Shown: in pieces, positions 13,098 to 25,000 of the stretch | How positions within the stretch are numbered: position 1 is the first letter of the stretch | Layout: the number at the start of each line of letters is the position of its first letter | DNA from: Sphagnum compactum | Lineage: Eukaryota > Bryophyta > Sphagnopsida > Sphagnales | Direction: 5' to 3' | Assembly: GCA_965153455.1 (NCBI GenBank) | Contig: OZ234493.1 | Location: 33,470,213 to 33,534,212, forward strand | Length of the DNA: 64,000 bases | Translations under genes and position numbers: made by a program | Notes under the pieces: model-generated | Database searches by the model: none | What the model was told of the DNA's origin: nothing | The model's input: only the letters and a program-made list of their open reading frames with translations

Positions 13098-13430
13098 ACC
13101 AGAACTGGAGGTTAGTTGATTTCTTAAAATTTTAGAAACCTGGAACCAGAGGTTAGTTGATTTCTTAAAATTTTAGAAAACCTGGAACCAGAGGTTAGTT
13201 GATTTCTTAACATTTTAGAAAACCTGGAACCAGAGGTTAGTTGATTTCTTAACATTTTAGACAAACCTGGAACCAGAGGTTAGTTGATTTCTTTAAAATT
13301 TTAGAAAACCTGGAACCAGAGGTTAGTTGATTTCTTAAAATTTTAGACAAACCTGGAACCAGAGGTTAGGGTTTAGGGTTTAGGGTTTAGGGTTTAATTT
13401 TAATAGAAACCTGGAACCAGAGGTTTCTAA
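13098..13430. repeat. Tandem array of a 42-43 bp unit with embedded telomere motifs
   Basis: The unit starts ACCTGGAACCAGAGGTTAGT and continues TGATTTCTTAAAATTTTAGA. Starts are near 13098 (diverged), 13138, 13180, 13222, 13265, 13308, 13351 and 13409 (partial). The 13351 copy departs into about four TTTAGGG units (13366-13396) before the next copy resumes. A single diverged copy of the AACCAGAGGTTA core is at 12970. Confidence 0.9.
13366..13396 (+). repeat. Interstitial telomere-type repeat (TTTAGGG)n
   Basis: About four TTTAGGG units in tandem inside a minisatellite unit. Further short runs of two to four units occur at 13515-13539, 15339-15354, 15773-15793 (CCCTAAA strand), 16701-16725, 20031-20049, 21635-21662, 40648-40665 and 44722-44746. 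Confidence 0.9.
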
Positions 13431-14044
13431 CAAAATCAAAGAACTACACAACAGTTGTAAGAGCAGGTCCACCAGCAGCCATACAGTGACCTGCACACCC
13501 TACTTTGAATGAAGTAGGGTTTAGGGTTTAGGGTTTAAACCCTACAGCCTTCAAATAGCATGAAAATGGGTTTGAACCATTGCTGGCCATTTCTTACTTT
13601 TTGAAATGAAAGAACCTCTCACACCAAAAAAAATTGGAATTGGTAGGTTTTTTCAGGTGTGGGTTTAAGCCTAGTTTTTCAAAATTATTTAAATCCTAGG
13701 GTTTTCAATTTTGGCAAAGCTTTCTGAATTTCAAAGAATTTTCAAGCCCCAGTTAAAAAAAAACAAGGTCCACTTCTATATGTACACATTAACACATTGA
13801 GATTGAGGTTGAAATTTTTGTAAAGATTTTTTTTTTAATAATAATAAGTTAAAACTAAAAATTGTGAGTTGTTGTTGTTGTTTTTGTGTTTTGTTTTTTG
13901 GAGTGAATTTTCTTCACACCATAGTGACCAAAAATACTTAATTCAGTGCAACAACTCATGCAAAGTGTTAAAAAATTTGTAAAAGAAAAAAATGCACCCG
14001 AGTTGCTTAAATGTTTTAAGGATTTTTAAAATATTTTTCTAAAA

Positions 14045-14198
14045 TTATCACATTTAGACAATAGGTTCCCAACTTCAGGTTGCCAAATTATACCATTAAA
14101 TTCTTTAAATTTTCTTTTACTTGCCTCTCTGACCTGTAGCCAAATTTGACTAAGTCCTCTTGTGGAGAATTGGCATTGTTGTTGATACATCACAAAAT
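14045..14198 (+). repeat. Dispersed non-coding repeat, copy A
   Basis: This copy shares ordered blocks with copies at 47180-47330, 60352-60452 and, inverted, 62112-62420. The blocks are a TTTAGAYAATAGGTTCC opening, CAGGTNGCCAAA, GACCTGTARCCAAATTTGRC, a TGT(G/A)GA..GCCA segment and a TACATCACAAAATT end. There is no coding potential. Confidence 0.75.
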
Positions 14199-14525
14199 TT
14201 ATAATTTTTAAATAATTAAATATTATTATTAAAAAAAAAAAAAACCCTAGTAGCTATGGATGTTCCTGAGCAATGTAGGAGATGATTTTGGAAGTGGGTC
14301 CTCCATTCTTTCTGACTTTGAGATGGGTCTCCATTTTCATTGCCTTTACAAAGTCTCCCAGAAACCACCTTCCCTTTCTAGAAGAGACTTTGTCAGAATC
14401 TGAACATGAAAATCTTATTTCAGTGGGGATTGCCCAGATTTTACTGTTGCCAAAATCCTGCAACAAACCCTATTTGGAGATTTACCAAATCCTCACAATT
14501 CTATTATTAAATTTTTGATTTTTTG

Positions 14526-15262
14526 TAAAAAGAAAATTTTATTTCAATTTTATTGTCAGTCAGTCACATGTATTAATTTTTTTATCATAATTTTTTTCAA
14601 TTAAATTTATGTTCATTTAAGTAAATTTACAAATACCCATGATAAACTTCACTGAATCTTTGTTGGCTAAAACTGCTTGCAAATAAATACCAGTTTTTTC
14701 TGCCACTTACTAAACCCTAAACCCATCAGATTTTATTTCACAAAAAAAAAAAAAACTCCCCAGTTAGTTTGTCATGCCTATTAAACTTAACCTTTTGTTT
14801 TTTACCTTTTGAAAAACTCAATAATATGTAAAATTATCATAAAACAACTTCAGTTTTATTTTCATCTATTTAAATTAAAATATTTCACTTTTTATTTTTC
14901 AGTCCACATGTATTAATTTTTTTTGATCATAAAGTTTTAAAACCTAAATTTTATGTTCATATATTAAGTAAATAACACATACCCATGAGAAATTAAAAAA
15001 AAATCACCCCAAAAAACATTTGCTGAAAGAAACTGCTGCAAAATTACCAGTTTTTCTGCCACTTACTAACCCCTAAACCCATCAGAATTTTAAAATGAAA
15101 ATTTCTTTAAAAATTTATTAAAAAAATAAAATAAAATAAAATAAAATAAAACTCCCCAGCCCAATAAGTTAGTTGTCATGGCTATTCATAAACTTAAAAC
15201 ATTTTTTTTGTTTTTTAACCTTTTAGAAAAACTCAAATAATATGTAAAAAAATAATCATTAA
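14526..15262. repeat. Two-copy tandem duplication, period about 356 bp
   Basis: Copy one (about 14526-14860) and copy two (about 14885-15262) share, in the same order, ACATGTATTAATTTTTTT, ACCCATGA, TTTTTCTGCCACTTACTAA, ACTCCCCAG, GTCATG.CTATT and AATAATATGTAAAA. They differ by many substitutions and small indels, including an (ATAAA)n expansion in copy two. No coding function is visible. Confidence 0.85.
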
Positions 15263-15999
15263 CACATTCACTTTTTGTTGGATGCAATATTACATAATAA
15301 TAATAAGAGCCTACTACTAAGCTTTTAAAGGTGGGTTTTGGGGTTTAGGGTTTAAGGGGGGGGTGGGTGTAAAAAGGAAAGCAAAAAACATGCCTTCCCT
15401 TTGGACCAGAAGCTTAATCTTCTGACAAGTAGCTCTGCTAAGTTTTTACTCTGATGAATGAATCATGAGTGACTGACTGACTGCACTGCACTGCACTGCA
15501 CTGAAACTTGAAAGGAGTGTGGGGACACAACATGAAACCTCAAAGAGTGCAGTGGAGTGGAGTGGAGTGGGAGTGGAGTGAGTGAGTCTGAGGGACAACA
15601 GACACATACATACTTACATGCAGAAGGGTTTAAGGTTATATTATGTATGCAGTATGTGGGGTTTTGACCATCTTCAATTGACCAAATCTCAACACAATCT
15701 TGCTATGATGTACTGACAATTATTTATTACTACTACCCAAGACCAAAATAAAAAGGTTTGTATGTAGCTCCTCAAACCCTAAACCCTAAACCCGAGAGTG
15801 CTGGATTGTGGAACATAATATAACAATTTCCCTCTCGTGAGAGAATCTTGATGCTCTGATTAGTTTGGTTGTCAGGTCGAGAGTTACAACCCGTGTTGTG
15901 TTGTGTTGTTGGGAAGTGATTCTTTGAATTTTTGGAAAGAATCCTGAGTTTCAGTTTTTTTTCAAAAATAAAAAATAAAAATATTTTATTTTTATTTCA
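15263..15999. other. Spacer with simple repeats
   Basis: It holds (TGAC)n and (TGCAC)n at about 15468-15502, (GTGGA)n at about 15549-15580, telomere-motif runs at 15339-15354 and 15773-15793, and AT-rich low-complexity DNA. No gene is seen. Confidence 0.6.
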
Positions 16000-16330
16000 G
16001 AATTAAAGAACCCTTGGTTTCTGGTTATTTCAAAAAATATCTCAAGGAAGAATATAGATAGTTTTCACGAAAGGAAAGAAAGAATCGACAAAGAAACACT
16101 TTTTAGAACCGTGGTTATATACTAAAACAAAGTTATATAACCAAAAATCTCAATTGAGATTCGATGGTTTTCATGAAAGAATCGGCAAAGAACTTTTTTA
16201 GAACCGTGGTTATATTTTTAAACTAGTTAATACACAACCAGAAATCTCTCAAGAAGAATGGATGGGTTTCATGAGAGGGTAGAAAAAACAGTTTTCTTAG
16301 AACCATGGTTATATATCAGAACCAGTTGTT
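16000..16330. repeat. Diverged tandem repeat, unit 95-99 bp
   Basis: Units are anchored by AGAACCGTGGTTATAT at 16105 and 16200 and by AGAACCATGGTTATAT at 16299. A more diverged first unit lies near 16008. Each unit also carries a CTCAAG-AAGAAT block and a GGTTTTCATGAAAG block. Confidence 0.8.
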
Positions 16331-17900
16331 TAAAACTTTTGAGAATCAACAGATAAACATGGGTATGTGTATATACCTGGGTCGATAATCAACGGGTATT
16401 TGTCCCTTGTTGTTTAAGAACCAATTCAACATTGATTACAACCAATAGATAACCTTTGATCTTTTGTTTCATTAGCGACCAACTAGTTAGCACAAGGTAA
16501 CCATCCTGGGCCCTCATTGGCACGGTGTATTAGGGTAACTGGCAAGAGGGCCGTGGTGGGTTATCAAATATAGTTGATGTGTGTATGCGTCGAGACTATG
16601 TTCGATAACTCATGGCCTCTCTCGTTGGCTACTAGAGGTGACCAATTTTCAAGCGAGACCAACTTGCACAAATCGCTCTACAAGGAGACATTGAGCCCAG
16701 GTTTAGGGTTTAGGGTTTAGGGTTTGGGAGCCAACCCTATGGGTAACAAAAGCAAGGCCCGAAATATGGGTTGTAACTCGCATGTTAAGGGACCAAGGAC
16801 AAAGTGATAATCCGACCCTACTTTTTGGGAATTTAAATGTAAGGCATCAATATTTGTCACGACATGTCATAAATTTCTGTGTGCTATTAAGTTTTTGAAG
16901 TCATGAGTTTACATGCATATGTATGTATATTAAACAATTTATTATTAATTTATAATTATGATTATAATATTAATAATTAATTTAAAAAAGATGACACATA
17001 ATTTTTTAACTATTTAATTACTTAACACATTAGCTTAGATTAACATACTTATTAGATTAACTTATCTCACCTTGGGCTTTTACCCACGATAACAACATGG
17101 CACAAATATTGTCATGATCTTAAACATATGTAGACCAAGAGGTGTATAAGAGGGAGGGTTCTTACACCTAATGCTTGGGAGTGGTGTGAATGTTGCACCA
17201 ATATAAGTAATTGCTCTCTCACTTTAAGGATTGGTTGTAAAGATCCCTCCTCTTTCTAGGAGGCATATTCACCTCTCCTAGTCATTAAATGAGGTGCCTC
17301 CCAAGTTCTTTTTTTTTTTGTTTTTTTGCTTTTTTTTTTGGGCAATGAGCCAATTTGATTGGCCCATCACTCAAAAAAAAAAAAACCTAAGAGTGTGGGC
17401 TTTGTGTGTAAAGATCCCAATCTTTTGACCATGAGAAAATCAGGGCTTTACAATTTTTGGAAAAAGCCCAAGGAGAGGTAGATGGGGGCTTTATGAAAAT
17501 CAAAGGAGCTCACTTAAGAAACATATATATAAACAAAAAAATGTGTCCACTTTATTCATAGGGCTCACTTAAGAAAACCATACAAATAAAAAATAATTTG
17601 CCCCTTAAAAGTGTCATCCAGAGTCCAAAAAACACACTAAAAAAATAGGGGTTGGATGTTTTCAGGAAGGGGCTATTTATTATTATTATTAGTACAGGCC
17701 AAAAAAATAGTGGCCAGCCAATATTAGGAACAGAATTTCCATTGCAACCAATTGAGAAAGAAAGTTGCATCATGGAGTGAAGTGAAGGGGCCCCTCCCTT
17801 TTATGGAAAAATAATAAAATAAAATAAAATATGGCATCTAAAGACAGATGCTAGAAAATTGCTCTGAGTGCTTGCTTGCAGTCTTTCTTGACTAGTGTGT
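16331..17900. other. Spacer without recognisable genes
   Basis: A GC-richer stretch (16480-16820) carries a telomere-motif run. AT-rich DNA and homopolymer tracts follow near 17310-17340. The 17080-17290 stretch looks like a decayed repeat but matches nothing I can name. Confidence 0.4.
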
Positions 17901-18492
17901 TTTTTGTCTTTCTTGACTGGTGTGTTTTTTTTGTGTGTGTGTGTGTGTGTTTTTTAAGTATTTTGAAATTCCTTGTTTCACTTATTAATTAATGTTTTGC
18001 TCAAAATACTTCCAGGTCTTGTTGCCTGCCTGCCTGCTTGCGTGCCTGCCATCTCATTGCTTCTGCTTCTGATGCTACTAGGCTACTTGCTACTCTGCCT
18101 TGCAGCCAGCCAGCCAGCCAGCAATGGCAACAACAAGGAGATAGGACAGAAGAATAGTAGTAGTAGTAGTTGTAGTTGTTGTTGTTGTTGTTGGAGAGAT
18201 GGAAGTAAAAGGGGAAGGAAAGTGAATGAGTGAAACACACACACACATACACACACATACATACACACTCTCTCTCTACAAATCTCCTACTAATCTGGCA
18301 TTTAGAGTATTATATATCTGATGGGTGTTCTCTCTCAAATTGCCAAATTTCTTCTTTTGGAGTTTTCTCCTCTTCTTCCTGAAGCTCCCATTTTGAACAG
18401 AACTGAAGTGACTAGTAGATTTTCCAGCTGATGCTGTTTTGCCAACAAGAATGTCCGTGTCATTCATTCACAGACCTTATTGTTGTCATTCT

Positions 18493-18509
18493 TCAGCAGC
18501 AGCAGCGGC

Positions 18510-18540
<31 letters not shown>

Positions 18541-18830
18541 GCAACAGCAGCAATTTGAGAGACTTTTTTCTTGCAAGCAGAATTTAAGAAACCTAATAGA
18601 AGCTGCAAAGCTTTGTTTGTTTGATTTTTTTTTTGGGGGGGTTTTTTTTTTTTTTGGGGGTGAGTTCCTCCATGTGTTTGATGATTCTGGGTCTAGTCTG
18701 CAGTTTGGAAGAAGTCTGCGTTTTGTCTTTTTCTGAAGAAGCAGCAGCAGCAGCAATTTGAGAGAGAGTTTTTCCAGATCGTAGAGAATTGAAAGACAGA
18801 CAACAATAACAACAACAGAAGCTGCAAAAC
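18493..18830 (+). repeat. Diverged duplication (offset about 203 bp) in the U-box gene leader
   Basis: CAGCAGCAATTTGAGAGA occurs at 18545 and again at 18748. AGAAGCTGCAAA follows each (near 18598 and 18815). Simple GAA and CAG tracts surround them. The position upstream of the ATG at 19062 suggests the 5' UTR. Confidence 0.7.
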
Positions 18831-19061
18831 ACTTGCTTTGCTCTGATCCCTCCTTGGAGAAGAGCTCAGTTGTGGAAACCTGGATTCCACCCAAGACCCT
18901 CGAGCCACCAGGACTCCCGACTCGCGCCCAAGACCCTCGACCTCCCGGGTTCCTCTCTGTGTTTGTGTTTGAAGATTGTGAGAGTCTCGACGTCTCGACG
19001 GGAGTGTGGATGTCTGTGGAAGTTTTGGGAGCAATCGGGGAGCTAACAAGGTGTGGATTGA

Positions 19062-20664
19062 ATGAGTCTGATAAGGGAGAGTAAGCAGCCATGTGGGCCT
19101 CCTCTTCCTCCTCCGCCTCTTTTTCTGTGTCCAATTTCGCTGGAGATGATGCGCGACCCAGTGACTGTGTGCACGGGGATCACCTACGATCGAAGATCCA
19201 TCCAGAAATGGCTAGCGGAAGGTCACACCACTTGTCCCATCACAATGCGTCACCTGGAGAATCATACCTTGATCCCCAATCTCATCGTCCGTCGCTTGAT
19301 CCATTCCTGGGTGCAAGAACACGGCTCCGGTAGTTTGCCTGCTAGCGCTTTCGGATCACCCACCAAGCGAGAGAGAGACGAATCTGAGAAACAACAGCAG
19401 CATCAGCAGCATCAGCAGCAGCAGCAACGGTCTTCCGGTGAGGAGAACACGGCGGCGCGTGTTCTGTCCCTGTTGCGGCAGATCGCAAGAGGCGGACATG
19501 GAGTTGGAAACGCGGCCAAGAGTCTGGGGGCTTTGGTGAAGGAGAGAACGGAGTACCGCACTTGTATCGAGGAATTGGGTGGGACGCTTCTGCTGGTGTC
19601 GCTCTTGTCCCCGGAGATGCACGAGGATTGCGATGCTTGCGAAGAGGTTTTGGGTCTCCTCACGCTCCTAGCGCAGTGCCATGGTGGTACACGACAGATG
19701 GTGATGGAGCCGCAGAAGCTCGTGTGGGTAGTCTGGCATCTGGAGCAAGGGATAACCCCCTGTGCTCGTGTGAATGCGGCTGCGTTGCTGGAGAGCTTGC
19801 TGGCTTCCGATGACGATCTCTGCGCTGCTGTGGGTCACTTCCCTGGCGTTTTGCAAGGACTTGTCAAGCTGGTGAACAAAGGCGGCGGTCTCCAACAGCA
19901 CCGAGCTTCTAAGATCGCTGTCAGAACACTCTTGGCTGCTTGTCTATGCAAGGTACGAGAGAATTCTTCCACACCCATCAACACCTTCTTCCTTCGCTGA
20001 TCGCTATGCACATGTTGATGGGTGTGCAGGAACCCTAAACCCTAACCCTTGAATGCATGCTCTCGAGGAAGAAGAATTATATAGAAAATGTTGGGTTGGG
20101 GAAGAAAGAAGCAAATGCAGATCACATGCACATCCCTAATTATTTTTTCCCCTTCAACTTCTGACATGAAGAACTTCTTGGGCAAATGATTCTTTTCAGG
20201 TGAATAGAACAGCAGCAGCAGATGCAGGGGCAGTAGGGGCAGTAGTGGAGCATCTAAGAAGCAATGCAGCACGGCCAAGCACAGCAGAGAGATGTCTTGC
20301 TATATTGGAGTTGCTGTGCACCACCACACAAGGGCAAGTAGCAATCAGCCAGCATCCACTGGCAATCCCCTTGCTTGTGAAGATGGTTCTGCGAGTCTCA
20401 CCACGAGGTACTGAGTATGCAACAGGCACTCTTCTGGCAATCTGCAAATCAGGACCCATTGATATGCTCCAGGTTGCAATGCAAGCTGGTGCTCAGACTC
20501 AAATGCTGTTTCTGTTGCAAAGTGATGCTACGACACCGAGAGCAAAGCGCAAGGCTCTGGAGCTTCTCAAACTGCTGCACACTGTCTGTTGTCCTCCTAC
20601 CGTTGGGAAGCTTGTGAATGCTGTGCATTCCTGGGAGTGTTTCATAGAGATAGGAAGAAGTTGA
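19062..20664 (+). CDS. PUB: Plant U-box E3 ubiquitin ligase with ARM-like repeats (PUB family)
   Basis: Exon 1 is 19062-19952 and exon 2 is 20200-20664. The joint (CAAG/GTACGA to TTTTCAG/GTGAAT) keeps frame and gives 451 residues, the usual size for PUB22-26-like proteins. A U-box occupies about residues 18-92 (FLCPISLEMMRDPVTV, GITYDRRSIQKWL, CPITMRHL). This fold binds E2 enzymes through hydrophobic contacts rather than zinc. A Gln/His-rich linker lies near residues 108-122. Leu/Ala-rich helical repeats of ARM type fill the rest and normally bind substrates. In Arabidopsis, this class acts in the cytosol to dampen immune and stress signalling. That role is inferred here. The 5' leader is long and contains CAG/GAA tracts and a duplication. 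The 3' flank carries a decayed copy of the last 200 bases. Family assignment is firm; the exact orthologue is not. Confidence 0.93.
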
Positions 20665-20696
20665 GAAACCATCATCCTCCTCATCATCATCATCGT

Positions 20697-20907
20697 ATGC
20701 TCCTCCAGATTGCAATGCAAGCTGGTACTCACACTCAAAATGCTGTTTCTCTTGCAAAGTGATGCTACAACACCATGAGCAAAGTGCAAGGCCTGGGAGC
20801 TTCTCAAGCTGCTGCTTCACACTGTCTGTTGTCTTCCTACTGTCAGGAAGCTTGTGAATGCGACTCCATTCCTCGGAGTGTTTCATAGGGATAGGAAGAA
20901 GTTGAGA
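20697..20907 (+). pseudogene. Decayed tandem copy of the 3' end of the U-box gene
   Basis: The stretch matches 20464-20666 (last part of exon 2 through the stop) nearly base for base in order, at an offset of about 236-241 bp. A stop in place of an Arg codon (CACCATGAGC against CACCGAGAGC) and small indels prevent translation as an extension. Both copies are followed by an (ATC)n tract, so the duplication included that tract. It lies in the probable 3' UTR. Confidence 0.9.
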
Positions 20908-21557
20908 GCATCATCATCATCATCATCATCATCGATGCAACCTCTTTCAGTGGATCTGTCTACAAAATGCTGCATGAACCAAAAACCTCCTCGATCAGAT
21001 CTGCATTTATGAACAGGTTAGTTTTTTCTGGCAAGTTTTCTTGCACCGCCAAGCTTCCACCATGTTGCACTGCCATGTTTCCATGTACATCCCTCTTCTC
21101 ATGGTTGTTCACCCATTGTGAAAATCTGGAAGCTGCCACAGTCAGAGTCCTAAACCCTGGCACTTTCTGAAGTCTCTTGCTCATATTGCAGAGAATATAC
21201 TTGGAGCTTTCCTCTAGCATTTTCAGTTTCCATAAGCTATTTTTCTGACAGAGCTCAGCCAAGACTCTCAAAGACGCTCCTGTTGTTGCCCTTAATCTAG
21301 TAATGTATACGGGTGAGTGTAAAGCCAGGAACCTGGTACATACTTTTGAGCCTCTTGTAGGATGCACAAAGCAGATGTGATTTCTCTTATCCATCTCCTT
21401 CAGCTCACCTGAACCTGGATTTTGTTTGCAATATAGTTTTCCTCCAAGAGATTGCACATCTCATAGAAATTAGTAGAGAAAAGGAAAGGTGGGAGAGTCA
21501 GATATGAGCTTGGTACCTCTTGCAGTGGTAAGGCTGCTGCAGAGGTATTGGGATAAG

Positions 21558-22000
21558 AGTTTAGGGTTTCCATGCACTTCTCTTCCCTCCTTGTGATACA
21601 GACCAATGGCAGAATGTTTCTCCCAGCTTTCAAGGTTTAGGGGTTTAGGGGTTTAGGGTTTAAGATTGCCATGCAAAGTAGAACTTCCCTCCTCCTGCCA
21701 GAGACCAACGCCAAAATGTCTCTATCAGATTTCAAGGTATCAGGTTTCCATGCATTTCTCTTCCCTCCTGCCAGAGACCAATGGCAGAATGTTCTCTCAG
21801 CTTTTCCAGCTAGTGGGTGGCTATTGGGTTTAGGGTTTCTGCGCACTTCTCTTCCCTCCGTCCAGAGACCCAACAGCAGAATATTTCTCTTAGCTTTCAA
21901 GGTACATATTGGGTTTAGGGTTTACGATTTCCATGCAATTTTCTTCCCTCTTCCTGGCAGAGACCAATGGTAGAATGTTACCCTTTAGGCACTTTCAAGG
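21558..22000. repeat. Five-unit diverged tandem repeat (77-101 bp) with telomere motifs
   Basis: Each unit has a CCATGCA block, CTTCCCTCC, GAGACCAATGGCAGAATGTT and CTTTCAAGG. CTTCCCTC anchors are at 21582, 21683, 21760, 21850 and 21942. TTTAGGG runs sit between several units. No coding function is evident. Confidence 0.85.
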
Positions 22001-25000
22001 AGATCATGACTGGATGCAACAGTTGGACTGCAAAACATTCCATGCAGCAGCATTTGTCAATAATTAGGTCAAAGAAGTGATTTGGAAGTGTGGAGCAAGG
22101 TGGTGTTGGTATGTTGACAGAAGTGATTTCTATGCTAGTACAATCTTTCCAGGAAGTGAAAATGGGATTACCAGTTGAAAGACAAGAAGTTGCTGTTGAT
22201 ATGATCAGATATTGTCACTTGGATACTCACACATGGTATATCTTAGCCCATCATCATAGTAGAAGAGTGAAATTGAATTGTTTTGAGGTTTTTATTAAAG
22301 CGTAGTTTACTTTAGTTGGATCACTTCAGATTTGGGCATAATTTTGTCGACATTTGTTCTTAAGAAGGATGTTTGCACATTTTTGACATGTGTAGTAATT
22401 GTACAAGGAAGGTATCCTTGCCCCTCGGTAGAGTGTGGCAAGTGTCCTCCATCTTCTCATTTCTACATCCTTGGCTTTTTTTGTAGCTTGCAATCATTGC
22501 TTCTTGTGCTCATGTTGGCAATTTCTACATTTGTGAATTGGTAACCACAACTGAAGTTTTAATTTATTTACAATTGTGAATTTGTAACCACAAACTAATG
22601 TCAAAAATCTTTTGAATAGCCTTGGAAAAATTTAATCGTGTGGGTGTGCATTGGTGAAAATTCCTCAAGTATTACAACATTTGTTCAACTTAGTAACTTA
22701 CAGATGAAATAGTACCTAGATCATTACTTGTGTAGTATTGAGTTGATTATGTACATTTGTTGTGGTGTAGTTGTAACTTATTATTTGTTGTGAGGTTTGT
22801 CATGATCTTTGAATTTTGGTGTTATCCATGGATAAACGATGGATATCTACATCATGAATTGGTGCACATATTAAGTTGATTGAAGTTAAGTCATTGATAG
22901 TAATTGAAGTGGGAAGTTTATGATTTGCCATGTTTTATTTTATCATGTGATGGTGTAGATGAATATCAAAAGAAACAAATATATGTTGCTTCATGGAATG
23001 TCAAACATACAAACATACAAAATGTGAATCAAAGCATGGTAATCTAATTGTTGATGCAAACTATGTCTAGATCATTTTTAGCGTGTTTGCTTTAGTTGTA
23101 TGTAGGATATTAACCCTTAAGTGACTATTGGTAGGAAAAAGAATCATTGACAACACCATTGCAAGCATGCAATTTCCCTTTTGACACCATTGTAGAAAAT
23201 TTGTTAGTGTGAATGTGCCGAGGAAGGGGGAGGGAAAAAACCAAGCCACCATTGCCATTGCAACCTTGCAAACTCCCCATTACATTTTTCTAACTTGCAT
23301 CCTATATCTCTTGTTTGGTAGTCTAAGCACCATTCCTCCCACAAAAAGTGATCCCACAAATGTGATTGAATTCCTCTAATAAACTAATTGCTTTCCCCTC
23401 ATTTCTCTTCCCTACCCAACCAAGCAATCGTGCTATGCAACAACAAAAATTGTAAATATTTTTATTCTAAATTCTTAGGCACAACACTCATTTCAACTTT
23501 TTAATTTTGAGCAATCATCAATGAGTAGTAGAATTTGTGCTACAATAACATGGTTTTGCGAAATGAAACATAATTTTGATACATGTTTGATCAAATATAA
23601 CATCGTAATGATGAATTTAAATTTACATACTTTTTTCAATATAATTGTTTTTTCCCCTTAGATTATGATGTAACCTTATGACTAGTTTTTATTATCGTTG
23701 TTTTATTATTGATGTTCACTTTTGCAAATGCAGATTAATATTTTGTGTAATATCTTTGACAACATTTATGAAATTATTGAGATAATATTAACATTGGTAT
23801 CTATGAACCATCATGTGTCTACTTAATATCAACTATGGGCATAAGTTACATTACAAAAAAATAAAATTATTACATGTTTCATGTTTAGAGAATAATAAGA
23901 TTAATTCATAAAATGGTGAACATCATATCTATGTGCGCACAATAGACATGAGAATCCTCAAGTAGCAATGCCAATGGAAGTTAAAATTTGAGCTTTGAAT
24001 ACCCAAAAACATTATTTACTTATGATTATTACAGTTCATTGTGAAAGTAAATGATGCATATTTTGTAAATTGTAAGAAAATCGACAATGTGTTCATTAAT
24101 GCAACCTTCTTTGGCATTATGAAATCACATATTTAAGTTTTGGGGATGAATGTAATTTTGATAAGGCTAGGGCTTTCTTACATCTTAATGTGTTAAAAAA
24201 TGACATATCAAAAAAGGTTTTTATGTTCAAAAGGTTCATATAATGAAATTTGAACTAAATGTTTCAATGCAATGGAATTCAATTTGATGGTTATGTTCAT
24301 ACAAATGCAAAATTTTCTCTCCAGGCATGGAGTTATAATAAATGTTAATTTACACGCACCTTACCTTCAATGTGATAATTAACATAAAAATTACACCTAT
24401 AGATTTTTTAAATGAATATAATTTTTAAATATATATATATATATTTTGAACAATGACATGTGAGAATTTTGTAAATTTTTTAAAAAAATTGTTCAAAACC
24501 CCTTGGAATAATGTTGGAAAAATATGTGGTTTCTAGAAATAATTTTATTTGCAAAATTGTGATTGTACACTTTAATTTGTAACATATCATTTTTAAAAGT
24601 TGAAAATAAAATTAAAATAGGTTACAATTATTAACTAGTTAAATTCAAAAATGGGAAAAAATTGTATATCGTGTGTTAATTTTTCATATGCAACCATTTT
24701 TTCAAATGTGTAATAATAATAATACATTAAATATATTGTGCAACAATATTATTCACATAATGTGTTAATAATGTATGTGTTTTTCAATTTAATTAATAAT
24801 TATTTTATTTTACTTATAACTTGGAAAACATGGTGGCCTTTTGCCCATGTATTTTAAAAAAATTCTTGTTTTTCTTACGTCTTGTTAAAAAAAAAAAACA
24901 TATCAAAAGATTTTTAATGTATGAAAAACATGTGACAAATAATAATTGACTACATTTTTTAAATGACAAGAAATTTAAATTAAATGTCAATTTCTGGTAT

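Noticed and set aside
13098-13430. Regularly spaced repeats resembling a CRISPR array
   Set aside because: The units are contiguous tandem copies without unique spacers, in a plant nuclear setting.
18493-19134. 213-codon minus-strand frame opposite the U-box gene leader
   Set aside because: Built from poly-Lys/Leu/Cys translations of GAA and CAG tracts, with no motif; the plus-strand gene starts within it.
20960-21457. 165-codon minus-strand frame downstream of the U-box gene
   Set aside because: It lacks an ATG at its start, has no recognisable motif, and lies between repeat arrays; probably chance or 3' UTR.
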